Made by a program: the position numbers and the translations under genes. Below are positions 25,781 to 33,409 of a stretch of DNA of 36,248 nt, piece by piece. Numbering within the stretch: the first letter of the stretch is position 1; each line of letters opens with the position of its first letter. The stretch spans positions 1 to 36,248 of the forward strand of contig JABLWX010000019.1 of NCBI GenBank assembly GCA_013178315.1, in the 5' to 3' direction. The stretch comes from Candidatus Aminicenantota bacterium. GTDB taxonomy: Bacteria > Acidobacteriota > Aminicenantia > Aminicenantales > Saccharicenantaceae. The notes under the pieces are model-generated. The model had not been told where the DNA came from and searched no databases. It saw only the letters and a program-made list of their open reading frames with translations.

Positions 25781-27061
25781 ATGCGCTTCACCAATGTTCT
25801 AAGCTCCAAGCTTCTGGCGCCGGTAGTGGTGCTGTCGTTACTCCTGCTTTTCCCGGCCTGCCGCCAGGCCAGGGTTAAGGGTTCTCCTCAGGACCTGGAG
25901 CTCAGGGCCCGGGAAATACACAAGAAGATGGTTACGGTGGATACCCACTGCGACACGGCCATGTGGTTGCTCCGGGGCAACTGGAATCCGGCGGAAAGAC
26001 ACGACCCGGCCGCTCCCGGCAGCAGCAAGATTGACCTGCCCCGGATGAAAGAAGGCGGGCTGGACGCCGAGTTTTTTGCCGCCTTCGTCGGGCAGGGGCC
26101 CAGGACGGATGAAGGCTATGCCCAGGCCAGGAAGAGGACCGAGGAACTCATCCGGGCGGTCAGGAAGATGGTCGAGGTCAATAACTCCATCATCGGGCTG
26201 GCCCTCAGCCCGGAGGAAGCTTACAGCCTGAAGAAACAGGGGAAATTGACCGCTTTCCTGGGAATAGAAAACGGCTATGCCATCGGGCGGGACCTCGGCC
26301 TGATAAAGCATTTCTATGACCTCGGGGTTCGTTATATAACGCTATGTCACTCGTCTGATAACGATATCTGTGATTCTTCGACCGACAGGTCCGAACCAGA
26401 AGATAAGGGACTGAGCGATTTCGGTCGCCAGGTGGTTCGGGAATGTAACCGGGTGGGGATGATAATTGATATTTCCCATGCCTCCGACCGTAGCTTCTAT
26501 GATGTTCTTAAGGCCAGCCAGGCTCCCATCATCGCCTCTCATTCCTGTGCCCGGGCTGTCTGCGACAACCCCAGGAACCTGACCGATGATATGATCAAGG
26601 CCCTGGCGGCCAGGGGCGGGGTGGTACAGATCTGTTTCCTTTCGGCCTACGTTAAGAAACCGCGGCCCAACCCGGAGAGGGATAAAGCCCTGGCCGAGTT
26701 CCGGGCCAAGTATGGCAACTGGCGGAATATCCAGGACGAGGACGAGCGCCGGAAGATAATGGAAGAGATGCAGGAACTAAACCGACGCTACCCGGCCGAC
26801 CTGGCCACCGTCCGGGACCTGGTTGACCACATCGACCACGTGGTCAGGCTGGTCGGAGTGGATTACGTGGGCATCGGAACCGATTTTGACGGCGGCGGAG
26901 GAGTTCTCGGCTGCAACGACGTCAGCCAGATGATCAACGTCACCGTGGAGCTTCTGCGCCGGGGCTACAGCCAGAAAGACATAGAAAAAATCTGGGGTAA
27001 GAATTTCTTCCGGGTTTTTAACCAGGTCTACAAAGTGGCCAGGAAATTGAGCCAGTCCTGA
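25781..27061 (+). CDS. exported M19 membrane dipeptidase (renal dipeptidase family)
   Basis: A 426-residue member of peptidase family M19, zinc dipeptidases that cleave a wide range of dipeptides, including ones with a D-residue at the C-terminal side. Metal-binding and active-site landmarks are His56-x-Asp58 (VDTHCDT), the bridging Glu in LGIENGYAIG, the two later histidines (IDISHASD and IASHSCAR) and the C-terminal GIGTDFDGGGG. An N-terminal hydrophobic segment ends in FPAC (Cys27), a weak lipobox, so it may be a lipoprotein. I start at ATG 25781 because GAAAGG lies just upstream; ATG 25718 would add 21 residues that lack a ribosome site. The peptide-binding protein and two-component genes follow 111 bp downstream. 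Confidence 0.88.
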   Translation: MRFTNVLSSKLLAPVVVLSLLLLFPACRQARVKGSPQDLELRAREIHKKMVTVDTHCDTAMWLLRGNWNPAERHDPAAPGSSKIDLPRMKEGGLDAEFFAAFVGQGPRTDEGYAQARKRTEELIRAVRKMVEVNNSIIGLALSPEEAYSLKKQGKLTAFLGIENGYAIGRDLGLIKHFYDLGVRYITLCHSSDNDICDSSTDRSEPEDKGLSDFGRQVVRECNRVGMIIDISHASDRSFYDVLKASQAPIIASHSCARAVCDNPRNLTDDMIKALAARGGVVQICFLSAYVKKPRPNPERDKALAEFRAKYGNWRNIQDEDERRKIMEEMQELNRRYPADLATVRDLVDHIDHVVRLVGVDYVGIGTDFDGGGGVLGCNDVSQMINVTVELLRRGYSQKDIEKIWGKNFFRVFNQVYKVARKLSQS

Positions 27062-27172
27062 AACCCGTCGGGCTGATTCCGGTTAAAACCCGACTGGAAC
27101 AGCCGGTGGCTGCCGCTCGGCCTGCTGTTTCCTGATGATTTTAGGGAAAGTTTAAGCTATTATTAATAAGCA

Positions 27173-28783
27173 ATGGAATGTCCTGTGTGGATTCCGGGGC
27201 GGCGAACGGGCCTGGCCGTTTTCCTGGCTCTGGCCGGAATACTGGTCCTGGGCCTGGCTGCTTCCGTCCAGGAGGAGACTCCCAGGCCCAAGCCGGGGGG
27301 AGAACTCAGGGTCAGGCCGTACGGTTTAGCTTTGAATACCGACCTGGACCCGGCCGGGAACGGTTATTCCCTGGTGGTGGGAAATCTTTACGAAGGCCTG
27401 GTAAGGCTGGACCAGAACCTGAACATCATTCCCGGCCTGGCTGACTACTGGTCGGTCTCCGAAAACGGCCGAAAGGTTACTTTCTACCTCAGAAAGCAGG
27501 CTGTCTTTCATAACGGCCAGGCGGTTACCGCCTCCGACGTCAAGTTTTCGTACGAAAGGCTATTCCAGCTGAAGAGCCGGCCCGTCTTTTACGAGTTCGC
27601 CAGCAGGATCGAGGGGGGAGAGGAATTCTGGCGGGGGGCCGCTTCCGAGGTCAGCGGGCTCAGGGTAGCGGATGATAAGGTCCTGGAGATTTACTGGAAG
27701 CAACCGGGTGTTACCAATTTCTATTTCCTGGCAGCCAGCTTCGCCGGGATTCTTCCGGCCGGCCCGGTCCAGTCTCAGAAAAAAAGATTTTTTGATAGGC
27801 CGGTTGGGGCCGGGCCCTTCAAGTTCGATTACTGGCTGCGGGACAGGCGCCTGAATATCATCGGCGTCAGGCTGGTCAGGAATGATAATTATTTTATCAG
27901 GAAACCGTTCCTGGAGGCGGTCGAGGTCAGCCCCTTTTTCCAGCTGGATGATTTCTTTCAGAACGAAATCCAGGTTATTCCCTACCTGACCTTCAAGATA
28001 TCAAGGGATAAATACCAGATCCTGGAAAGCAACCTGCTCCAGCTGAATTATCTCTTCTTCAGCTGCCACCTGCCACCCTTTGACCGGCCGGATGTCCGCC
28101 GGGCCCTGCAGGCCTTTGTTGAAAAGAGACAGCTGGCCGGGCTGGCTTCGACCACGGCCAATTTTTGCCAGCCGATGGACAGCTACATTCCTCCTTTCCT
28201 TCCCGGTTTTATGCCCGAAGGCGCCTGGCCGGAACAGAACCTGAGCCAGGTGCTGAAAGTCCTGGAAGAGGCGGGACTTGGCCGGGTGGACAGGCCGCTG
28301 GTGGTCAATGCCTATTTCCAGGTAGCCAATAAAGACCTCATCCCGAACATCTATGAGTTCTTGAGAGAAGAGTTAAGACCGGCCGGGATAAAACTGGAGT
28401 TGAAGTCAAATTATTCGGCCGAGGAGCTGGCCAGGGACAACACTCCCTTCATCTTTTTCCTGGAATGGAGCCCCGACCTGCCCGACCCGGAATTTATTCT
28501 CCGGCCGCTGTTTCATTCCGGCGGTTCTCCAAACCGGGACCTGTTTCATTACCGGAACCCGAAGGTTGATGAACTGCTGGAACTTCAGAAGAACGGCCTG
28601 AGTTTCGAGCGCCGGGTTAACCTGTTCAGGGAAATCGAGAAGATTCTGCAGGCTGATACCCCGGCCCTGCCTCTCTTTTTCCATAAGCAGAGGCTGGCCT
28701 ACCAGCCCTACCTTAAGAACCTGAAAGCCCAGCCCCAGGGGCTACTCTGCCTGAATCTCCGGGATGTCTGGATGGACCGATGA
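27173..28783 (+). CDS. SBP_bac_5 family periplasmic oligopeptide-type binding protein
   Basis: A 536-residue extracytoplasmic binding protein of the DppA/OppA (family 5) type. A signal sequence with an RR pair (GRRTGLAVFLALAGILVLG) spans about 10-31. The mature protein has the family pattern: YEGLVRLDQNLNIIPGLADYW, VTFYLRKQAVFHNGQAVTASDVKFSYER at about 98-125, VGAGPFKFDYW, and DRPDVRRALQAFVEK. The family binds peptides, nickel or other small ligands. No permease or ATPase gene accompanies it; instead its stop overlaps the start of a sensor kinase by 4 bp (ATGA), which suggests it feeds ligand information to that kinase. There is no Shine-Dalgarno before ATG 27173; TATTAT lies 9 nt upstream. 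Confidence 0.85.
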   Translation: MECPVWIPGRRTGLAVFLALAGILVLGLAASVQEETPRPKPGGELRVRPYGLALNTDLDPAGNGYSLVVGNLYEGLVRLDQNLNIIPGLADYWSVSENGRKVTFYLRKQAVFHNGQAVTASDVKFSYERLFQLKSRPVFYEFASRIEGGEEFWRGAASEVSGLRVADDKVLEIYWKQPGVTNFYFLAASFAGILPAGPVQSQKKRFFDRPVGAGPFKFDYWLRDRRLNIIGVRLVRNDNYFIRKPFLEAVEVSPFFQLDDFFQNEIQVIPYLTFKISRDKYQILESNLLQLNYLFFSCHLPPFDRPDVRRALQAFVEKRQLAGLASTTANFCQPMDSYIPPFLPGFMPEGAWPEQNLSQVLKVLEEAGLGRVDRPLVVNAYFQVANKDLIPNIYEFLREELRPAGIKLELKSNYSAEELARDNTPFIFFLEWSPDLPDPEFILRPLFHSGGSPNRDLFHYRNPKVDELLELQKNGLSFERRVNLFREIEKILQADTPALPLFFHKQRLAYQPYLKNLKAQPQGLLCLNLRDVWMDR

Positions 28784-30264
28784 AGAGAATTCCCAGACCG
28801 CGAATTTCCATCTACGTCCAGCTGGTCTTCTGGACTTCGGTTATCATTCTGCTCTTGATGTTCGGGGTCCTGTACATCATCCAGACCAGGGAAGTTAAGG
28901 CCATTTACCAGGAGAAGAGGGAGCGCGGCCTGGTGATGGTCAGGTACATTTCGGAGATGAACGTCAGGAGCCTGGTCCTCGGAGACCTGGAGTCCATAGA
29001 TGAGAACATTTCGGGGTTGATCAGGGAGGACCTGGCCTACGTAATTTTTTACGATGCCGACAGCAAACCGGTGGTGGTCAGCCAGAGCATCGCCGACAAC
29101 GCCGAGGTGATCAACCAGACCAGCTGTGCCGGCGAGGTGTCTCCCGGCGACGTTTTTTATAATACCATCAGGTTGAGCCGTGGCCGGAGCCTTCAGGAAG
29201 TGATGGAGGTTGAGGTTCCTGTTTTCATTCCCGGTTCCGAGAAAAAATGGGGCTCGGTTAAGATCGGCTTGAAACTGGAGGACGTATTTCGCCGGGTCCA
29301 GAGAACCCGGCTGGTGCTTCTGGGCTTCGGGCTGGCCGCCTTTCTGCTGACGGTGCTCGGGGCCAACCTGCTGGCCAGGAGGATTACCAGGCCCATCAAG
29401 AACCTGGTCGAGGGAACGCGGCGAATTTCCCGGGGGGATTTCAGCTACCGGATTCCGGTTATCTCCAGCGATGAAATCGGGGGCCTGACCCGGAGTTTCA
29501 ACCAGATGGCCGAGGAATTGCTGCGGGCCCGGGAGCAGATGGAAGAGGCTAACCGGCGCCTGCTCCAGGCCGAGAAGCTGGCCTCCATCGGCCGGCTTTC
29601 GGCCACCATCGCCCACGAAATCCGCAACCCGCTGACCTCGGTTAAGTTAAACATCCAGAAGCTGGCCGAGATATCGACCCTGGATGAGCTGGAGAGAGAG
29701 CATCTCTCCATTGCCCAGGCCGGGATCGAGCAGATCGAGAAGTTCATCAAGGACTTGCTGAGCTACACCCGGGCTTCCAGCCTGCAGAAGGATTATTTTT
29801 CGCTGGCCGAAGTCCTGGACGAGTCCCTGAAATTGTTGCAGCCTTCCCTTAAGGAAAAAGAGGTTGTGGTGGAAAAGGACTATCAGCCGGACTTGCCGCC
29901 GGCCTACGTCGACGCCGACCGGCTGCGCCAGGTTTTTCTCAATGTTCTTCGCAATGCCTACGAGGCGGTGGACAGGGGAGGAAGGATAGAAATTTCTCTC
30001 CGGATGAACCGGGAAGAAGACCGCCCCTGCTTTGAGGTCCGGATCAGCGACGACGGCTGCGGCATTCCGGAAAAGGACCGGGAAAATATTTTTGAACCAT
30101 TCTTCACCACCAAGAGTTCCGGGGCCGGCCTGGGGCTGGCCAACGCCCGCCGGATTCTGGACCAGCACGGCGGCACCATCCGGGTGGTTGATAAAGAGGG
30201 ACGGGGTAGCTGTTTTCTGATCACTCTGCCCTGTCCGGAAAGCAGACAGGAGGCTCAGACATGA
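28780..30264 (+). CDS. membrane sensor histidine kinase (NtrB-like, HAMP)
   Basis: A 494-residue sensor kinase. Membrane helix 1 is at about 16-35 and helix 2 at about 178-199; between them lies a 140-residue extracytoplasmic domain with a Cache-like feel (ENISGLIREDLAYVIFYDADSKPVV). HAMP follows at about 200-253, a coiled segment at 250-266, and HisKA with phospho-acceptor His279 in IAHEIRNPLTSVKL. The ATPase domain has the N-box LNVLRNAYEAV near Asn391, DGCGIP at 425-430, FEPFFTTK and GAGLGLA. All catalytic motifs are intact. Overlaps of 4 bp at both ends couple it to the binding protein and the response regulator. It should phosphorylate that regulator in response to a signal at the outer face of the inner membrane. 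Confidence 0.92.
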   Translation: MKRIPRPRISIYVQLVFWTSVIILLLMFGVLYIIQTREVKAIYQEKRERGLVMVRYISEMNVRSLVLGDLESIDENISGLIREDLAYVIFYDADSKPVVVSQSIADNAEVINQTSCAGEVSPGDVFYNTIRLSRGRSLQEVMEVEVPVFIPGSEKKWGSVKIGLKLEDVFRRVQRTRLVLLGFGLAAFLLTVLGANLLARRITRPIKNLVEGTRRISRGDFSYRIPVISSDEIGGLTRSFNQMAEELLRAREQMEEANRRLLQAEKLASIGRLSATIAHEIRNPLTSVKLNIQKLAEISTLDELEREHLSIAQAGIEQIEKFIKDLLSYTRASSLQKDYFSLAEVLDESLKLLQPSLKEKEVVVEKDYQPDLPPAYVDADRLRQVFLNVLRNAYEAVDRGGRIEISLRMNREEDRPCFEVRISDDGCGIPEKDRENIFEPFFTTKSSGAGLGLANARRILDQHGGTIRVVDKEGRGSCFLITLPCPESRQEAQT

Positions 30265-31625
30265 CAAGAGTTCTGGTAATAGAGGACGATTCGCTGGTCA
30301 GCCGGACCATCGCCACGCATCTCAGGAAAAAAGGCTTCGAGCTGAAACTGGCCGAGACCGGTGAGGAAGGGCTGAAGCTCTACAAGGATTTTCAACCGGA
30401 CCTAACCCTGCTGGACGTCAAGCTGCCGGACATCAACGGCCTGGAGGTCCTCAGGCAGATCAGGCAGACCAGCAAGAACGCAGCCGTGGTGGTGATGACC
30501 GCTTTTGATGATATGAAAACCACGGTGGAAGCCATCAAGGCCGGGGCCTTTGAATACCTGGTGAAGCCGCTCGACTACCTGGAGCTGGACTTGACCATCG
30601 ACAAGGCCTTCCAGCTCAAGGCGCTGGAAGAAAAAGTCAGCTACCTGATCGAAGAAAAGCAGAAGGAATACCAGATAGACAACATCATCGGTCGTTCGCC
30701 GCAGATGCGGGAGGTCTTCAAGATGATAGGCTCGGTGGCCAACACCAGGACCAACGTCCTGATTCAGGGAGAGAGCGGGACGGGCAAGGAGCTGGTGGCC
30801 AAGGCCATCCATTACAACAGCCCCTTCCGGGATGAGCCCTTCATCGTCATCAACTGCTCGGCCATTTCCGATACCCTTCTGGAATCAGAGCTCTTCGGCC
30901 ATGTCAAGGGAGCTTTTACCGACGCCGTCAGCGAGACCCGCGGCAAGTTTGAGATTGCCGGCAAGGGAACGCTGTTCCTGGATGAAATCGGGGACATCTC
31001 TCCCAACCTCCAGTCCAAGCTCCTGCGGGTCATTGAAACTAGGGATTTCATGAAGGTCGGAGGCGAGAAGATATTGAAGACCGAGGCCAGGATAATTGCC
31101 GCCACCAACCAGAACCTTAAGGAGCTGGTCAGCCAGGGCAAGTTCAGGGAAGACCTGTACTACCGTCTCAAGGTGGTGGAGATAACCCTGCCGCCGCTCC
31201 GGGACAGGCGCGAGGACATTCCCGAGCTGGTGGCCTACCTGCTGGAAAAAATCAACCGGGAGCTGAAGAAAAATGTCAGGAAAGTTCCGCCCGAAGTCAT
31301 GGACTACCTGATCAACCAGCCCTGGAAGGGTAACGTCCGGGAACTGGAGAATGCTTTGACCAGGGCCGTCATCCTGGCCAAGGGAGATGTCATTCTGAAA
31401 GAACACCTGCCGTTTGAGCCGGCCACCCAGGCCCAGGCCCAGGACAGGTTTCAGCAACCCCGGGAACTGGTGCCTCTCTGGGAAATCGAGAAAAGGTACA
31501 TCCAGTATGTACTGGAAGCCACGCGGGGCAGCAAGACCAGGGCCTGCCAGATACTGGAAATCAGCCGGCCAACCCTCGATAAAAAAATCAAGGATTATGA
31601 CCTGAAGGTGGAAACCTCGGAATAA
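30261..31625 (+). CDS. NtrC-family sigma54-dependent response regulator
   Basis: A 454-residue sigma54 activator with three domains. The receiver domain (1-120) has Asp9/Asp10, phospho-acceptor Asp52 (LLDVKLPD), Thr80 and Lys102. The AAA+ domain (about 140-380) has Walker A GESGTGKE at 170-177, Walker B GTLFLDEIGD at 236-245 and arginine fingers near REDLYYRL at 297-303. The sigma54-contact loop reads GAFTDA at 217-222 where GAFTGA is canonical. A Fis-type helix-turn-helix is at about 410-445 (IQYVLEATRGSKTRACQILEISRPTLDKKI). It overlaps the kinase gene by 4 bp, so the two are cognate partners. Two sigma54 promoters and a shared 19-bp dyad downstream are its most likely targets. Confidence 0.93.
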   Translation: MTRVLVIEDDSLVSRTIATHLRKKGFELKLAETGEEGLKLYKDFQPDLTLLDVKLPDINGLEVLRQIRQTSKNAAVVVMTAFDDMKTTVEAIKAGAFEYLVKPLDYLELDLTIDKAFQLKALEEKVSYLIEEKQKEYQIDNIIGRSPQMREVFKMIGSVANTRTNVLIQGESGTGKELVAKAIHYNSPFRDEPFIVINCSAISDTLLESELFGHVKGAFTDAVSETRGKFEIAGKGTLFLDEIGDISPNLQSKLLRVIETRDFMKVGGEKILKTEARIIAATNQNLKELVSQGKFREDLYYRLKVVEITLPPLRDRREDIPELVAYLLEKINRELKKNVRKVPPEVMDYLINQPWKGNVRELENALTRAVILAKGDVILKEHLPFEPATQAQAQDRFQQPRELVPLWEIEKRYIQYVLEATRGSKTRACQILEISRPTLDKKIKDYDLKVETSE

Positions 31626-31650
31626 GGGTTTCGTCCACATTCCTGTCTTT

Positions 31651-31669
31651 CTGTAAAAAAAATTGACAG
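31651..31669. promoter_or_regulatory. 19-bp dyad, candidate activator site (site A)
   Basis: CTGTAAAAAAAATTGACAG is an imperfect dyad (6 of 8 arm positions pair) whose end lies 78 bp ahead of the TGGCAC at 31748. It matches the dyad at 33295-33313 at 13 of 19 positions, including the CnGTAAAA half and the TTnACnG half. A caveat is that CCTGTC/GACAGG arms here could also form a weak terminator hairpin for the regulator gene. Confidence 0.5.
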
Positions 31670-31747
31670 GATGCAAAATTTGTTGTCGGGTTGAGGGGTA
31701 ATTTTTTGGACCGTGATGCTGTTTTCCCCTGAAATATTTTTGATTCC

Positions 31748-31763
31748 TGGCACAAAACCTGCT
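31748..31763 (+). promoter_or_regulatory. sigma54 (-24/-12) promoter for the single receiver gene
   Basis: TGGCAC-AAAAC-CTGCT: GG at 31749-31750 and GC at 31761-31762 with exactly 10 bp between, and one mismatch from TGGCAC-N5-TTGCT. Transcription would begin near 31774, 13 nt before ATG 31787. Confidence 0.8.
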
Positions 31764-31786
31764 CTCTACTGGGAACGGGTTATATC

Positions 31787-32146
31787 ATGCTGGAAAAGAG
31801 AATAGTTATCGTCGATGACGATGAATCCATAAGGAAGACCTTTTTTCTGCTGCTTTCAGATAAATACAACGTATACCTGGCTGGCGATGCCAGGGAAGCC
31901 CTGGCCAGGTTTGAGAAGGCCCCGGTTGATATGATCATAGCCGACTTGCGGCTTCCCCAGAAAAATGGTCTCCAGATGATTGTCGATTTCAGGCGATCGG
32001 GTTATCAGGGTCGCATCATACTGATTTCTGCCTATGCCGACCTTGTCAGGCCAGAAGACCTGGAAAGGTTGAATGTGGACAGGCTGTTCATAAAACCCCT
32101 GGACCTAAAGTTACTGACCGAGACTATAGACAGCCTGCTATCCTGA
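31787..32146 (+). CDS. single-domain response regulator (receiver only)
   Basis: A 119-residue stand-alone receiver domain. Acidic residues Asp10-Asp12 (IVDDDES), phospho-acceptor Asp53 (IIADLRLPQKNG), the Ser81 switch residue (ILISAYAD) and Lys103 (FIKPLD) are present, and no output domain follows. It is distinct from the receiver of the upstream activator and is preceded by a sigma54 promoter, so it is probably induced by that activator. It may work as a phosphate sink or feedback element in the same pathway, or interact with a kinase or partner elsewhere. The ribosome site is weak (GGAACGGG well upstream). Confidence 0.88.
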   Translation: MLEKRIVIVDDDESIRKTFFLLLSDKYNVYLAGDAREALARFEKAPVDMIIADLRLPQKNGLQMIVDFRRSGYQGRIILISAYADLVRPEDLERLNVDRLFIKPLDLKLLTETIDSLLS

Positions 32147-32351
32147 AACCCCGGCCAGAGCCCACCACCGGTCTCAGTCTTTCAGGCAGGCGTACTTTCC
32201 AGGATTCTTAACCCGTTATTTATTGGCCCCAGCAGGTATGCTGGCCGGATGAATTACCTAGCCGCCCCGGCCAGGCCGCCTGAAGCACGGAAAGTAAGGC
32301 TGAGCGGTTCACCCCGTCCTCTTACCCCTTAAATTGTCTGGCCGAAAATGC

Positions 32352-32357
32352 TAAACT
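32352..32357 (+). promoter_or_regulatory. -10 element directly before the DUF89 start
   Basis: TG-C-TAAACT (TG at 32349-32350, TAAACT at 32352-32357) ends 6 bp before ATG 32364, so the predicted transcript starts at or next to the ATG. TTAAAT (32329-32334), 17 bp upstream, could serve as -35. No Shine-Dalgarno is present. Confidence 0.5.
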
Positions 32358-32363
32358 GCCTCC

Positions 32364-33230
32364 ATGAAAGCTGAGTCCGAATGCTATCTCTGCCACCTGG
32401 GGCAGGTGCTGAGAACAGCCGGGGTCCTGGGGCTTGATGAACCGGCCGCCAGGGAACTGGCCAGTGAAGCCTGCGCCTTTCTGGCCACGGCTGATTTTAA
32501 CCGGACCCCTCCCGAGATTTCAGAAGACCTTTATTCATTCCTGGCCCGTCTGACCGGCAATCCTGACCCTTACCGGAACCTGAAAAAAGACCATGTCGAC
32601 CGCGCCCTTGAGCTTTATCCTCAATTGGAAAACCTGGTTAGAACCTCAGCCGACCAGCTGCGGGCTGCCCTGGAAATTTCGCTGGCCGGGAACGTGATAG
32701 ATTTCGGGGCCAACTCCGACGAGGACTGGTTGAAAGACGGGAGATTCTTAACTCCGGGACCTTTCGGGATCGATGATTACCCGCTCTTAAAGGGAGACCT
32801 GGAGAGGGCCGAGCGGATCGTCTTCCTGGGGGATAATGCCGGGGAAACAGTCTTTGACCGGCTGTTCATAGAAGTGTCAGGCCGGAGACCAGTCTACGCG
32901 GTACGAGAGGCGCCCATAATAAACGATGCCACCCTGGAGGAAGCGCTGGCTTCTGGCCTGGCCCAGGTGGCTGATCTGGTATCGAGCGGCTGCCGGGCGC
33001 CAGGAACTGTTTACCAGCAGTGCTCACCCGCCTTCAAAAAAATCCTGGAACAGGCTGACCTGATTATCAGCAAGGGACAGGGAAATTTTGAATGCCTGGA
33101 ACAGGTCAGGGGTCCTTTTTATTTTCTCTTAAAGGCCAAGTGCCGGGTGGTCTCCAGGTACCTGGGCGTACCGCAGGGTAGCCTGATCATCATGAGGTCC
33201 CGGAATTATAGCCCCCGTCTGCAGGTCTGA
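32364..33230 (+). CDS. DUF89/ARMT1-like metal-dependent phosphatase
   Basis: A 288-residue DUF89 protein. Proteins of this family are metal-dependent phosphatases, proposed to remove damaged or surplus sugar and nucleotide phosphates. Conserved residues visible are the CxxC near the start (Cys7, Cys10), the GDNAGE motif with Asp157-Asn158, REAPIINDAT with Asn187-Asp188, and KGQGNFE at 237-243. The GSD motif expected near residues 207-214 is changed to SSGCRAPG, as in some prokaryotic members. It has no signal peptide. It sits between two sigma54 promoters but has its own -10 element and probably a leaderless transcript; read-through from the upstream receiver gene is also possible across 217 bp. 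Confidence 0.85.
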   Translation: MKAESECYLCHLGQVLRTAGVLGLDEPAARELASEACAFLATADFNRTPPEISEDLYSFLARLTGNPDPYRNLKKDHVDRALELYPQLENLVRTSADQLRAALEISLAGNVIDFGANSDEDWLKDGRFLTPGPFGIDDYPLLKGDLERAERIVFLGDNAGETVFDRLFIEVSGRRPVYAVREAPIINDATLEEALASGLAQVADLVSSGCRAPGTVYQQCSPAFKKILEQADLIISKGQGNFECLEQVRGPFYFLLKAKCRVVSRYLGVPQGSLIIMRSRNYSPRLQV

Positions 33231-33294
33231 CAGGTCATCTTTTATCATTTTTCGTAACGGCAGGATTCATTTTTTCTTTTTACTTGCGATGCTT

Positions 33295-33313
33295 CCGTAA
33301 AATATTTTTACGG
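33295..33313. promoter_or_regulatory. 19-bp perfect dyad, candidate activator site (site B)
   Basis: CCGTAAAATATTTTTACGG has perfect 8-bp arms around TAT, ending 70 bp ahead of the TGGCAC at 33384. Position, length and sequence agree with the dyad at 31651-31669. It is AT-rich and not followed at once by a T-run, so a terminator for DUF89 is less likely than a protein site. Confidence 0.6.
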
Positions 33314-33383
33314 CCCTTAAACTTTTTTTATGATTTTTTCGGCAAATTTCCAACTTGTTAAGGGGAGTTCAGGTCTGGAATTC

Positions 33384-33399
33384 TGGCACAAATCTTGCT
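33384..33399 (+). promoter_or_regulatory. consensus sigma54 promoter ahead of structured RNA
   Basis: TGGCAC-AAATC-TTGCT matches the sigma54 consensus at every conserved position, with GG (33385-33386) and GC (33397-33398) 10 bp apart. Transcription should begin near 33410. The upstream 150 bp is AT-rich and carries the site B dyad. Confidence 0.88.
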
Positions 33400-33409
33400 A
33401 ATTAAAAGA

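Noticed and set aside
28708..29616. 302-codon antisense frame over the kinase gene
   Set aside because: Shadow in a GC-rich region; the kinase motifs on the plus strand are unambiguous.
32225..32246. Hairpin GGCCCCAGC/GCTGGCC between the receiver and DUF89 genes, considered as a riboswitch or terminator
   Set aside because: Has a bulge, no U-tract and no recognisable aptamer features.
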